Of a stretch of DNA of 64,000 bases, positions 26,707 to 36,156 are shown piece after piece (positions within the stretch are counted from its first letter, which is position 1; each line of letters starts with the position of its first letter). The stretch is from Nonlabens sp964478845 (GTDB lineage: Bacteria > Bacteroidota > Bacteroidia > Flavobacteriales > Flavobacteriaceae), in the NCBI GenBank assembly GCA_964478845.1, contig CAYZJT010000018.1, forward strand, positions 1 to 64,000, in the 5' to 3' direction. The position numbers were made by a program, and so were the translations under genes. The notes beneath the pieces were generated by a model, which searched no databases, had not been told where the DNA came from, and was given only the letters and a program-made list of their open reading frames with translations.

Positions 26707-27218
26707 TTTGCCAAAGTATCGTTGAAAATATCTTGGGTAATCTGGTCGTAGATTACTTCCAGCGCTTCATCCAGTGCTGCACCTTGCAATTGAACATTTG
26801 CATCGTAGTCAAAAAAGAAACTGTATTTTTTTTCAAAACTTTCTTCTTCAACTTTTGTATTTGTGAACCGCACGTTGATGGCAATAGTCAATCGGCTTTG
26901 TGCTGCACGGCTATCGGCCGTGGCTGTCATAGGAGCGATGTAAAATTGTGTGATCTCGCCTTGGTAGATGTAATCGCCATTGGCATTGACCAGGTCAAGA
27001 CTGGTCTGATCCAGTATAAGGTTCTGTAATTGGCGTGTGAATGTCAGTTCTATTCCTGGTTCAACAATCGCGGCCTCATTACCAAAGAAATCGACTTGAT
27101 AAGTTTTTATGTTATCTGGAATCGAGGTAGAGGTAAGCCCATAGCTTATGCGACCGCAGCTAGTCAGCGCTTTCGCGAAAGCGAACAAAACTAAAACAGC
27201 AAAAATTCTATAGATCAT
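26700..27218 (-). CDS. lptE: LPS-assembly lipoprotein LptE-like
   Basis: A 172-residue outer-membrane lipoprotein; Cys21 follows LTS. It resembles the Bacteroidota LptE family: GRISYGLTSTSIPDNIKTYQVDFF, given here as GRISYGLTSTS then YQVDFFGNEA, and ending EVIYDQITQDIFNDTLAKW. It would plug LptD for lipopolysaccharide transport. The signal peptide hydrophobic core is interrupted by AFAKA (residues 13-17), encoded by a copy of the iterated palindrome, placing a Lys five residues before the lipidated Cys. Its neighbours are a sigma54 activator (11-bp overlap) and a TPR-like gene. Confidence 0.85.
   Translation of the reverse strand: MIYRIFAVLVLFAFAKALTSCGRISYGLTSTSIPDNIKTYQVDFFGNEAAIVEPGIELTFTRQLQNLILDQTSLDLVNANGDYIYQGEITQFYIAPMTATADSRAAQSRLTIAINVRFTNTKVEEESFEKKYSFFFDYDANVQLQGAALDEALEVIYDQITQDIFNDTLAKW
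27169..27182. repeat. Iterated palindrome, copy in lptE
   Basis: Perfect copy inside the lptE signal-peptide coding region, read as AFAKA. Confidence 0.95.
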
Positions 27219-28503
27219 ACTGCTTTATTTTACGATATAGCGTGCGCTCTGAAATTCCTAAATCATCAGCTGCTGCCTTGCGCTTGCCCTTATGTCTTTC
27301 CAGGGATTTTTTGATAAGTTCTATTTCTTTGTCAGCAAGTGATAGCGATTCTTCCTCTTCGACTTCTTGTGCAAAATCGTAGCGATCAGTCGGTGCTGGA
27401 TTGACTGGTTCTGGGTGGTAAACCGTATCAACTTCAGAATAGCCGTTGCTATTGACCTCTGATTGCATGTCCTCATAGGCATTATCAATCACATCCTCGT
27501 ATTCATCATTTTCATTGTTGTTGAAAATGCGCTGGATCAATGCCGGATTCTCTTTTTTGACCTCTTGCAGATCTGTATTGCTCATCAACTCATTAGTGAG
27601 TTTTTTCAGATCGTTGAGGTCATTTTTCATATCAAACAGCACCTTGTATAGGATCTCACGCTCGTTAGAAAAATCACTGCTTTCTTTTTTCTCACCGATA
27701 ATCGCAGGCAAGTTTTTACCCGCATCAGGAAGATATGCGCGCAATGTGTTAGGCGTGATCAACCTGTCCTGCTCCAAAACGCTTATTTGCTCTGCCACAT
27801 TACGCAACTGACGAATATTCCCGCTCCAGCGATAATTGGTCAACATGCTCACCGCTGAATCATCTAGACGCACTGTAGGCATTTTGTATTTCATCGCAAA
27901 ATCACTGGCAAATTTCCTGAAAAGCAAATGGATGTCTCCTTTACGCTCGCGCAGTGCAGGTAGATCAATTTCAACTGTGCTCAATCGATAGTATAAATCC
28001 TCACGGAATTTCCCTTTCTCGATTGCATCAAACATCTTGACATTTGTCGCTGCTACAATGCGTACATCTGTTTTTTGGGTTTGCGAAGAACCCACTTTTA
28101 GAAACTCGCCATTTTCCAAAACTCTCAACAGACGCACTTGAGTGGGCAATGGCAGTTCACCTACTTCATCCAAAAAAATCGTACCACCATCTGCTACTTC
28201 AAAATATCCCGAACGGGTTTGTGTTGCACCAGTAAAGGCTCCTTTCTCGTGACCAAACAATTCAGAATCAATAGTTCCCTCTGGAATCGCCCCGCAATTC
28301 ACGGCGATGTATTTAGCGTGCTTTCTAAACGATTGTGAATGGATAATTCGAGGGATACTTTCTTTTCCCACACCGCTCTCACCAGTTACCAGCACCGAGA
28401 TATCAGTAGGTGCCACTCGCAAGGCTTTCTCAATTGCCCTATTGAAACTAGGATCGTTACCTATAAGTTCAAACCTATTCTTAACCGATTGAATACTCTC
28501 CAT
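27208..28503 (-). CDS. Sigma54-dependent transcriptional activator
   Basis: A 431-residue AAA+ activator. Walker A is GESGVGKE, the sigma54-contacting loop is EKGAFTGA, and Walker B is GGTIFLDEVGELP. An arginine finger region (KFREDLYYRLSTVEIDLP) and a C-terminal Fis-type HTH (GKRKAAADDLGISERTLYRKIKQYDL, shown split: GKRKAAADDLGIS and ERTLYRKI) follow. There is no receiver domain, so it is not a classical response regulator. An acidic linker (about 290-385) separates AAA and HTH. It lies between miaB (2-bp gap) and lptE. Target genes are unknown. Confidence 0.92.
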   Translation of the reverse strand: MESIQSVKNRFELIGNDPSFNRAIEKALRVAPTDISVLVTGESGVGKESIPRIIHSQSFRKHAKYIAVNCGAIPEGTIDSELFGHEKGAFTGATQTRSGYFEVADGGTIFLDEVGELPLPTQVRLLRVLENGEFLKVGSSQTQKTDVRIVAATNVKMFDAIEKGKFREDLYYRLSTVEIDLPALRERKGDIHLLFRKFASDFAMKYKMPTVRLDDSAVSMLTNYRWSGNIRQLRNVAEQISVLEQDRLITPNTLRAYLPDAGKNLPAIIGEKKESSDFSNEREILYKVLFDMKNDLNDLKKLTNELMSNTDLQEVKKENPALIQRIFNNNENDEYEDVIDNAYEDMQSEVNSNGYSEVDTVYHPEPVNPAPTDRYDFAQEVEEEESLSLADKEIELIKKSLERHKGKRKAAADDLGISERTLYRKIKQYDL

Positions 28504-28505
28504 GC

Positions 28506-29978
28506 TTACGCGGTTTCATAAGTTAGCGGGCCTCGCATATCGCTGTAGCCGATAGGTTTTCCTAGCAGGGTTGCGCTGGTACAGTCGGTAATTTCTACCA
28601 TGACGTAATCGCCAGGTTTGTAAATTTCTTTGTCAAAAATCACAACGTAATTCTGTGTGTTACGTCCTGCCCATTGCTGGTCTGATCTCTTGGATTCTTT
28701 TTCTACCAGAACCTCAACTGTTTTACCAACAAAAAATTGAGCTCTTTCTAGACCAGTGCGTCTCTGTACAGCGATGATTTCATTTAGTCGGCGTTTTTTG
28801 ACATCTTCTGGAACATCATCTTCCAGTTTGCGTGCTGCCGTGGTGCCAGGGCGCTCACTATAGGCAAACATAAATCCGTAGTCATATTTCACATATTCCA
28901 TTAGGCTGAGTGTGTCCTGATGATCTTCTTCTGTCTCCGTAGGGAATCCGGCGATCATGTCCTGAGATATAGCACAATTGGGGATGATGGCGTGAATGCG
29001 ATCAATCAATCGCATGTATTCATCTCGTGTATGCAGCCTGTTCATTGCTTTAAGGATGCGGTCGCTACCAGATTGTACAGGCAGGTGAATGTAATTGCAA
29101 ATGTTACGGTGCTGCGTGATGGCGTGCAACACATCGTCACTAATGTCCTGTGGGTTGCTAGTTGAGAATCTGATGCGCATGTGTGGTTGCGCATTTGCTA
29201 CCATGTGTAGCAATTGAGCAAAATCAACAGCTGTCGCCTGCGCCATAGCACTGGCCTTTCTGAAATCCTTCTTTAGACCGCCGCCATACCATAAATAGGA
29301 GTCGACATTCTGACCCAACAAAGTGATTTCTTTAAAACCTTTATTCCAAAGATCGTTAACCTCCTCAAGAATGGATTGAGGATCCCGGCTGCGCTCTCGA
29401 CCACGGGTAAATGGCACCACGCAGAATGTACACATGTTGTCGCATCCACGCGTGATGGACACAAAAGCTGTCACACCGTTTGAATTTAAGCGCACAGGTG
29501 CTACGTCGCCGTAAGTTTCTTCTTTTGATAGAATGACATTCACCGCATCGCGACCTTCATCAACTTCTGCGACCAGGTTAGGCAGGTCTTTGTAGGCATC
29601 TGGGCCTACCACCATATCCACAATCTTTTCTTCCTCCAGAAATTTGGATTTCAGTCGCTCTGCCATACAACCCAGCACACCCACTTTCATGTTTGGGTTT
29701 TGGCGAGTTTTTACGCGATTGTATTTTTCGAGACGCTTGCGTACAGTTTGTTCTGCCTTATCGCGTATAGAGCAGGTATTAACTAGCACAAGGTCTGCTT
29801 CTTCCATCACCGTTGTGGTGTTAAATCCCTCTTTTGATAGAATAGACGCCACGATCTCACTATCAGAAAAATTCATCTGGCAGCCGTAACTCTCTATATA
29901 GAGCTTGCGTTTGTTCTCTTTTTTCTCTTCTAAAATGACAGCGGTCCCCTGTTTTTCTTCTTCGATGACCTTCTCCAT
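28506..29978 (-). CDS. miaB: tRNA-2-methylthio-N6-dimethylallyladenosine synthase MiaB
   Basis: 490 residues. The N-terminal UPF0004 domain has SYGCQMNFSDSEIV and further cluster-binding Cys (NTCSIRD, LGCMAER). The radical-SAM motif is RGCDNMCTFCVVPFTRGRERS. The C-terminal TRAM domain ends GKPIGYSDMRGPL. It thiomethylates i6A37 of tRNAs reading UNN codons. An extra Lys/Glu-rich N-terminal 25 residues is common in Bacteroidota. It heads the minus-strand run to groEL. Confidence 0.97.
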   Translation of the reverse strand: MEKVIEEEKQGTAVILEEKKENKRKLYIESYGCQMNFSDSEIVASILSKEGFNTTTVMEEADLVLVNTCSIRDKAEQTVRKRLEKYNRVKTRQNPNMKVGVLGCMAERLKSKFLEEEKIVDMVVGPDAYKDLPNLVAEVDEGRDAVNVILSKEETYGDVAPVRLNSNGVTAFVSITRGCDNMCTFCVVPFTRGRERSRDPQSILEEVNDLWNKGFKEITLLGQNVDSYLWYGGGLKKDFRKASAMAQATAVDFAQLLHMVANAQPHMRIRFSTSNPQDISDDVLHAITQHRNICNYIHLPVQSGSDRILKAMNRLHTRDEYMRLIDRIHAIIPNCAISQDMIAGFPTETEEDHQDTLSLMEYVKYDYGFMFAYSERPGTTAARKLEDDVPEDVKKRRLNEIIAVQRRTGLERAQFFVGKTVEVLVEKESKRSDQQWAGRNTQNYVVIFDKEIYKPGDYVMVEITDCTSATLLGKPIGYSDMRGPLTYETA

Positions 29979-30078
29979 GCTTCCTCCTCAATTTGAGCAG
30001 CAAAGATAAACTTTTTGAAGGTGTTTGTGACACAATGGCAGTTTGCTTATGGCGTGTCCCATGATGGTGTAGAATTAC

Positions 30079-30092
30079 GCTTTCGCGAAAGC
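30079..30092. repeat. Iterated palindrome, copy in miaB-topA gap
   Basis: Perfect copy extended to a 24-bp perfect palindrome at 30074-30097 (ATTAC and GTAAT on the outside), the longest of the set. Confidence 0.95.
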
Positions 30093-30239
30093 GTAATACG
30101 CAAAATGCTCACTTACACATTTATAAGAGCGCGGAATTACATGCTTGATCTTAAATTAAACAGTTGGAAAACAAGGTTTTAAATATGACTGTTCCACCAG
30201 TTAACAAAGTCATGCAGGAATTAAACTTTTATTTACCTA

Positions 30240-30247
30240 TACCTTTG
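30240..30247 (+). promoter_or_regulatory. Candidate topA -7 promoter element
   Basis: TACCTTTG matches the Bacteroidota sigmaA -7 consensus TAnnTTTG exactly and ends 19 bp before the topA ATG. A TTTG at the -33 position is not evident, so this is a partial match. Confidence 0.45.
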
Positions 30248-30266
30248 CACCCTCAAAAACCCACTT

Positions 30267-32771
30267 ATGGCTAAGAATCTTGTCATTGTCGAGTCCCCCG
30301 CAAAGGCTAAAACCATTGAAAAGTTCCTAGGTAAAGACTATCGAGTAGCTTCCAGTTTTGGTCACATTGCAGACTTGCCCTCAAAAGAATTGGGCGTGGA
30401 TGTCGATAAAGATTTTAAACCTAAATACATCGTTTCAAGTGACAAGAAAGACCTGGTCAAAAAACTGAGGCAGATGGCGCAGTCCAGTGAGACCATCTGG
30501 CTAGCCAGTGATGAGGACCGGGAGGGGGAAGCAATCGCATGGCACCTAGCTGAACAGCTAGATCTTAAAGACGAAAACACAAAACGGATTGTATTCAACG
30601 CGATTACTAAAAGCGCCGTGCAGAATGCCATTGACAATCCACGAAAGATTGATTACGACCTCGTGGATGCGCAACAAGCGCGCAGGGTTCTCGACCGTAT
30701 CGTGGGTTATGAGATCTCCCCGATCTTGTGGCGTAAAGTAAAAGGTGGTGCCAGCGCAGGACGCGTACAGAGCGTCGCGGTAAGATTGATAGTTGAGCGC
30801 GAGGATGAAATATTGAACTTCGTAACCGAAAGCTCATATCGCATCGATGCCATCTTCACAACAGAAGACGGCGGAACTCTCAAGGCAAAGCTACCAAGCA
30901 ATCTGTCATCTCTTGAGGAGGCAAGAGATTTTCTCAAACTGAATTCAGACGCAGCATTCAAAGTTGCTGACCTCACCAAAAAGCCGGCAAAAAAATCGCC
31001 TGCCCCGCCATTTACCACATCAACTCTTCAACAAGAGGCATCGCGTAAGCTATTTTTTAATGTCAGTCGCACGATGCAACTGGCGCAGCGCTTATATGAA
31101 GCGGGTCTCATTACTTACATGAGAACCGATAGCGTAAATCTGAGCAAAGAGGCAAAACAAGGTGCTGAAGCTGAAATCAACAAAGCCTACGGTAAAGATT
31201 ACCACAAGGCTCGCAATTACAAGGGGAAAAATAAAGGAGCGCAAGAGGCACACGAGGCCATACGCCCGACTGATTTTGCCAAGCATAGCGCTGGCGCAGA
31301 CCGTGATCAGATTAGGCTGTATGAATTGATTTGGAAGAGAGCAATCGCCAGCCAGATGAGCGATGCACAGCTGGAACGCACGAATGTCACGGTAAGCGCA
31401 AATACGCATGATAAGCATTTTACTGCAAGTGGTGAGATTGTGAAATTTGAAGGGTTCCTTAAAGTCTATCTAGAAGGAACTGATGATGAGGATCTAGAGC
31501 AGCAAGGTCTTTTACCACCCCTGAAGGTTAATCAAAACCTAGATAAAAAGGAGATTACCGCTACCGAGCGATTTACTCGCCCGCCTTATCGCTATACAGA
31601 AGCAAGCCTTGTTAAGCGTCTAGAGGAATTAGGCATAGGCCGCCCATCCACTTATGCGCCTACGATTACCACTATTCAAAACCGCAAATACATTGAGAAG
31701 GGTCAGCTGGAAGGTGAAGAGCGCGATTATAAACAATTGGTTCTAACAGATGCAGAGATTTCAGAGAAATCACTAACTGAAAAAGCTGGTGCTAATAAGG
31801 GAAAACTTGTCCCTACAGACGTAGGCCGGGTGGTCAATGACTTTCTTGTTGAGCATTTTGGTGATATTCTGGACTACAATTTTACGGCTAGGGTAGAGGA
31901 GTCTTTTGACAACATTGCCGCTGGTAAGGAAGAATGGACTGACATGCTCAAGCTGTTTTACAAAGATTTCCATCCGCAGGTAAAGCACGTAGCAGAAAAT
32001 GCAGAGCGTGAAGTAGGTGAGCGAGAGCTAGGTGAGCATCCTGATTCTGGGAGGCCGGTGATTGTGCGATTGGGGAGATTTGGTCCCATGGCACAGATAG
32101 GAAGAAATGATGACGAGGAGAAACCAAAGTTTGCCAGTCTGCTTCCTACTCAGCATCTTAATACTATTACTTTAGAAGAAGCACTTGAGTTATTTAAGTT
32201 GCCTCGTACGTTAGGTGAGTACAAAGGTTACCCCGTGGAAGTAAATCAGGGAAGGTATGGGCCATACATAAAATTCAGCGAGAAGACTTTTGTTTCTCTA
32301 GAAAAAGATGATGATCCCATGACCATCACTTTTGATCGTGCAGCTGAGCTTATCCAAATGAAGGAGAAGCAAGATGCTCCTATATATATGTACGATGATC
32401 AACCTGTGACTAAGGGTGTGGGAAGATTCGGTCCCTTTATCAAATGGGCTGGCATGTTCATTTCTGTAAATAAGAAATACGATTTTGACAATTTATCTGA
32501 TGCTGACATTGAACAGCTGATTAAGGATAAAATTCAAAAGGAAAAGGACAAATTGATCGTCGATTGGGAGGAAGAGGGAATACGTATTGAGAAAGCCCGC
32601 TGGGGTCGTCACAACATCATCAAGGGCAAAACCAAGGTCGAATTATCAAAGGATGTCGATCCTAAGAAAATCACCTTAGAGAAAGCCAAGGCTTTGCTGG
32701 AGAAGAAAGCTCCTAAGAAAAAAGCAACCCCCAAAAGAAAAACAACCAAACGTAAAACGACCAAGAAGTAG
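30267..32771 (+). CDS. topA: DNA topoisomerase I
   Basis: An 834-residue type IA topoisomerase. The Toprim domain is at the N terminus (NLVIVESPAKAKTIEKFLG, and DEDREGEAIAWH). The catalytic Tyr is near residue 284 in GLITYMRTDSVNLS. The C-terminal third carries topoisomerase C-terminal repeats (GRFGPMAQIG, GRYGPYIKFS, GRFGPFIKWA) instead of Cys4 zinc ribbons, followed by a Lys/Thr tail. It relaxes negative supercoils. It is followed after 2 bp by the arginase-like gene. Confidence 0.98.
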   Translation: MAKNLVIVESPAKAKTIEKFLGKDYRVASSFGHIADLPSKELGVDVDKDFKPKYIVSSDKKDLVKKLRQMAQSSETIWLASDEDREGEAIAWHLAEQLDLKDENTKRIVFNAITKSAVQNAIDNPRKIDYDLVDAQQARRVLDRIVGYEISPILWRKVKGGASAGRVQSVAVRLIVEREDEILNFVTESSYRIDAIFTTEDGGTLKAKLPSNLSSLEEARDFLKLNSDAAFKVADLTKKPAKKSPAPPFTTSTLQQEASRKLFFNVSRTMQLAQRLYEAGLITYMRTDSVNLSKEAKQGAEAEINKAYGKDYHKARNYKGKNKGAQEAHEAIRPTDFAKHSAGADRDQIRLYELIWKRAIASQMSDAQLERTNVTVSANTHDKHFTASGEIVKFEGFLKVYLEGTDDEDLEQQGLLPPLKVNQNLDKKEITATERFTRPPYRYTEASLVKRLEELGIGRPSTYAPTITTIQNRKYIEKGQLEGEERDYKQLVLTDAEISEKSLTEKAGANKGKLVPTDVGRVVNDFLVEHFGDILDYNFTARVEESFDNIAAGKEEWTDMLKLFYKDFHPQVKHVAENAEREVGERELGEHPDSGRPVIVRLGRFGPMAQIGRNDDEEKPKFASLLPTQHLNTITLEEALELFKLPRTLGEYKGYPVEVNQGRYGPYIKFSEKTFVSLEKDDDPMTITFDRAAELIQMKEKQDAPIYMYDDQPVTKGVGRFGPFIKWAGMFISVNKKYDFDNLSDADIEQLIKDKIQKEKDKLIVDWEEEGIRIEKARWGRHNIIKGKTKVELSKDVDPKKITLEKAKALLEKKAPKKKATPKRKTTKRKTTKK

Positions 32772-32773
32772 TC

Positions 32774-33931
32774 ATGTCACTGGAGTTTCTACAACCAGTT
32801 TCTGAACGATTACAAGATCTAGCTAGTAATCTTTCTAAAGGCAGTATAGGTCGAAGAGTCACTTTTTACAGATATCTTGAGGAACTGGATCTGAAAAAGT
32901 ATCAACTGGCGATAATCGGTGTTGAAGAAAATCGGGACTCTGAAAATTCACCAAGAGATTTTGCCGAATTTGATGTGGTGCGGGAAAAATTCTATCGTTT
33001 GTTTTCTGGTGCCTGGTCGCAAAACATTATTGACCTCGGAAATATTCTACCAGGCGATACAGTTGAGGATACGTATTATCTCTTCAATTCTGTTTTGCAA
33101 CAATGTCATTTGAGTGGTGTGACCCCATGTGTTCTAGGTGGGGGTCAGGATTTGTTATATACGGCCTATCGCAGTCTAGATGACCGCCCTAAAATGGTGA
33201 GCGTTTGTAACGTTGATGCACAGTTTGATCTAGGTAACATTGACGCGCCGCTTAATGCGCAGAATCATATAGGCAAAATGGTGGTCGATCAGCCCTACCA
33301 CTTGATGAATTATATCAATCTGGGGTATCAGACTTATTACAATGCTCAGGACGAGATTGCCTTGCTTGAGCAGTTGCATTTTGAAAGTATTCGGTTAGGG
33401 GAATTAGATCGGGATGTGGGTGTTTGCGAGCCTTTCTTGCGCAGCGCAGATATTCTGAGCATTGATGTGAATTCTTTGGATTATGCTAGTTCCGCTTTCG
33501 CGAAAGCGTACCCCAACGGAATTACTGCAAAACAATTGTGCAGTATAACGCGATACGCAGGGATGGGCGAGAGTTGTGGTTTCCTGGGGTTTTTCAATAT
33601 TCCTGAGGCCTATACACTACAAGGATGCGAAGTTATCTCCCAAGCTATTTGGTACTTTATTGAAGGTAAAGAGCTGCGTATTAAAGAGAACCCAGATGAG
33701 CAAGACAAGCAGTTTATCTCCTATACGGTTTTGACCGAACCTGAAACCCTGACCTTTCTGAAATCTCGGGTAACTGATCGCTGGTGGATAAAAGTGATCA
33801 AAAACGACGAGTTGCATAATAATAGAAACCATCATGCGTTTATAGCATGTTCGCAAGATGATTATAAGGCAGCAATTCAAGGAGTTATTCCTGAAAGATG
33901 GTTTAGAGCCCGTAGAAAGCTTGATATTTAA
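32774..33931 (+). CDS. Arginase/formimidoylglutamase-fold protein lacking metal ligands
   Basis: 385 residues of the ureohydrolase fold, often annotated as formimidoylglutamase in this family. The three metal motifs are all altered: GGGQD (Gln125 for His), NVDAQFD (Gln150 for His) and SIDVNSLD (Asn233 for the second Asp of DxD). A two-Mn hydrolase is therefore unlikely. From memory, it sits between topA and gldK in many flavobacteria, so it may be a binding or assembly protein rather than a histidine-degradation enzyme. AFAKA near residues 241-245, just after the third motif, is encoded by the iterated palindrome. Confidence 0.8.
   Translation: MSLEFLQPVSERLQDLASNLSKGSIGRRVTFYRYLEELDLKKYQLAIIGVEENRDSENSPRDFAEFDVVREKFYRLFSGAWSQNIIDLGNILPGDTVEDTYYLFNSVLQQCHLSGVTPCVLGGGQDLLYTAYRSLDDRPKMVSVCNVDAQFDLGNIDAPLNAQNHIGKMVVDQPYHLMNYINLGYQTYYNAQDEIALLEQLHFESIRLGELDRDVGVCEPFLRSADILSIDVNSLDYASSAFAKAYPNGITAKQLCSITRYAGMGESCGFLGFFNIPEAYTLQGCEVISQAIWYFIEGKELRIKENPDEQDKQFISYTVLTEPETLTFLKSRVTDRWWIKVIKNDELHNNRNHHAFIACSQDDYKAAIQGVIPERWFRARRKLDI
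33494..33507. repeat. Iterated palindrome, copy in the arginase-like gene
   Basis: Perfect copy, read as AFAKA just after the degenerate third metal motif. Confidence 0.95.
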
Positions 33932-33975
33932 AAATTATTATCTGTATAATTGCAGGCCGTATAAGGTTAAAAAAG

Positions 33976-34006
33976 TTGTGTGAACCGAAACTTTATGATA
34001 GGTTTA
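33976..34006 (+). promoter_or_regulatory. Candidate gldK promoter
   Basis: TTG at 33976, a 20-bp spacer, then TAGGTTTA (33999-34006), one mismatch from TAnnTTTG. It lies 36 bp upstream of the gldK ATG in a 111-bp gap. Confidence 0.35.
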
Positions 34007-34042
34007 CGCCTTTAATTCTGGGAAGAAATTAAGAATATCCGT

Positions 34043-35425
34043 ATGAAAAAGTTAATTGTTCTTTTGACAGCCGCGACGCTATTGGCCAGTTGTGGTAGTG
34101 GCGATAGAGGAGAACTAGTAGGGGCACAGGGAAAAAATTGGAACCCTGAAAAGCCGTATGGTATGACATTAATACCTGGTGGTGCTTTCATAATGGGAAA
34201 AGCATCTGATGATATCGCAGCGACAAATGCCGCGCCTACAAAAACAGTTACCGTTCCGTCTTACTACATGGACGAGACAGAGGTTACAAATGCAGAGTAC
34301 AGGCAATTTGTGCACTGGGTACGTGACTCAATCTTTTTGACTAAGCTTGCTATCATGGCAGATGAGCAAGGGGCGACGCCAGGAGATAATGGTATCGGCG
34401 ATTATGCATTTCTTGATGCGAATGAGGAGAACCTCACTGTATGGCAGCAGTACATTAAGGATAACTACGAGGGGATGATGGGTGATGACCTGTACGCAGG
34501 TCGTCAATTGAATCCTAGAATGAAAGAGCGTTTAATCTGGGATACAGATAAAATTCCAGATGAGTTCTACGCAGAGGTTTATGACTCCATGTACATTCCT
34601 TACGAAGAGGCGTACAATGGTCAGCGTACACTCAATACTAACAAGATTGTATTTACGTACACTGAACTGGATGTAGAAGGATTAGCAAGAGATCGTAGCG
34701 CTAACAAATCACGTAAGGACTACATCACACAAACTAAATTGCCTATCTATCCTGACACGACTGTTTGGATACGAGATTTCAATTACTCATATAATGAGCC
34801 TATGCACAATGATTATTTCTATCATGAGGCATATAGCGATTATCCAGTTGTGGGTGTGACCTGGAAGCAGGCAAAAGCCTTCTGCCAGTGGAGAACCTTG
34901 TATAAGAATGCATATCAAAAGAAAGCTGGCCGTGACCAGGTGAGTCGTTTCCGTTTGCCAACTGAGGCAGAGTGGGAGTACGCAGCTCGTGGTGGTCTCG
35001 AGGGTGCCACCTATCCTTGGGGTGGTCCTTATGCTAAAAATGATCGCGGTTGTTTCTTGGCAAACTTCAAGCCACTGCGCGGGGACTACGCTGCAGATCA
35101 AGCTCTATATACTGTAGAAGCAGACTCTTATGAGCCTAATGACTACAATCTTTACAACATGGCTGGAAACGTAGCCGAGTGGGTAGATTCATCTTATGAC
35201 ATTACATCATACGAGTTCATGTCAAGCATGAGTCCAGTTGTAAATGACAAGAGCAACCCTAAGAAGAGCGTTCGTGGTGGGTCTTGGAAAGACACTTCTT
35301 ATTTTCTTCAAGTGGGAACTAGAGACTATGAATATCAAGATAGCGCTAGAAGCTATATAGGTTTTAGAACCGTACAATCTTATGCTGGCGGTGAGGACGT
35401 TGTCCTTAATCAACCAACCAACTAA
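34043..35425 (+). CDS. gldK: Gliding motility / T9SS lipoprotein GldK
   Basis: A 460-residue outer-membrane lipoprotein (LLASC lipobox, Cys at about 17). A formylglycine-generating-enzyme-like fold follows: GMTLIPGGAFIMGKASDD, YYMDETEVTNAEYRQFV, RLPTEAEWEYAARGG, YNMAGNVAEWVDSS and GFRTVQ. GldK forms the periplasmic ring with GldN under the type IX translocon. It starts the gldKLMN operon. It has the same role as PorK in Porphyromonas. Confidence 0.96.
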   Translation: MKKLIVLLTAATLLASCGSGDRGELVGAQGKNWNPEKPYGMTLIPGGAFIMGKASDDIAATNAAPTKTVTVPSYYMDETEVTNAEYRQFVHWVRDSIFLTKLAIMADEQGATPGDNGIGDYAFLDANEENLTVWQQYIKDNYEGMMGDDLYAGRQLNPRMKERLIWDTDKIPDEFYAEVYDSMYIPYEEAYNGQRTLNTNKIVFTYTELDVEGLARDRSANKSRKDYITQTKLPIYPDTTVWIRDFNYSYNEPMHNDYFYHEAYSDYPVVGVTWKQAKAFCQWRTLYKNAYQKKAGRDQVSRFRLPTEAEWEYAARGGLEGATYPWGGPYAKNDRGCFLANFKPLRGDYAADQALYTVEADSYEPNDYNLYNMAGNVAEWVDSSYDITSYEFMSSMSPVVNDKSNPKKSVRGGSWKDTSYFLQVGTRDYEYQDSARSYIGFRTVQSYAGGEDVVLNQPTN

Positions 35426-35466
35426 AATTTCACAATAACCCTAATTTAATTTAACAACTAAGAAAA

Positions 35467-36105
35467 ATGGCACAGTCTAAAGCAACAAAGAAATTTTTTA
35501 ACATGGCCTATGGGCTAGGAGCATCTGTAGTAATTATTGGTGCACTCTTTAAGATTCTTCACTGGGATTTTGGTTACGGTTTCTCTGGAAATAACCTCCT
35601 TATGATTGGTTTGATCACAGAGGCGATCATCTTTGCTATATCCGCATTTGAACCAGTAGAAGATGAGCTAGACTGGTCTCTTGTTTACCCTGAATTAGCA
35701 GGCGGTCAATCTATGAACAAAAAGAAGCCAGCCGACCCAGAGGCACAATTGTCTAAGAAATTAGATGAGATGCTGAAAGAAGCTAAAATTGATTCTCAGT
35801 TAATGGCAAGTCTAGGTGACAGCATCAGAAGTTTTGAAGGTGCTGCTAAGGGTATCCAGCCTACTGCAGAAGCGATGACTTCTACTAAAAAGTATTCTGA
35901 AGAAATGGCAATGGCGGCAGCTCAAATGGAATCATTGAATAGTTTGTATAAAGTGCAGGTAGAAAGCAGCGCACGTCAAGCAGAAGCTAATCAAGCTATC
36001 GCAGAGAATGCAAACAAATTAAAAACACAAATGGAAGGGCTTACTCAGAACCTTTCAAGCTTGAATAGTGTGTATGGAAACATGCTAGGAGCAATGAAGT
36101 CATAA
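35467..36105 (+). CDS. gldL: Gliding motility / T9SS motor protein GldL
   Basis: A 212-residue inner-membrane protein. Two transmembrane helices lie at about 15-35 (YGLGASVVIIGALFKILHW) and 42-60 (NNLLMIGLITEAIIFAISAF), with a conserved Glu (about 53) inside the second helix. A long cytoplasmic helical, coiled-coil-prone tail follows. With GldM it forms the proton-driven motor for gliding and type IX secretion. Confidence 0.96.
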   Translation: MAQSKATKKFFNMAYGLGASVVIIGALFKILHWDFGYGFSGNNLLMIGLITEAIIFAISAFEPVEDELDWSLVYPELAGGQSMNKKKPADPEAQLSKKLDEMLKEAKIDSQLMASLGDSIRSFEGAAKGIQPTAEAMTSTKKYSEEMAMAAAQMESLNSLYKVQVESSARQAEANQAIAENANKLKTQMEGLTQNLSSLNSVYGNMLGAMKS

Positions 36106-36156
36106 TCTGATTTCTTGTAACGCATAATTCTATAATTAACACTTAAACATATTACA

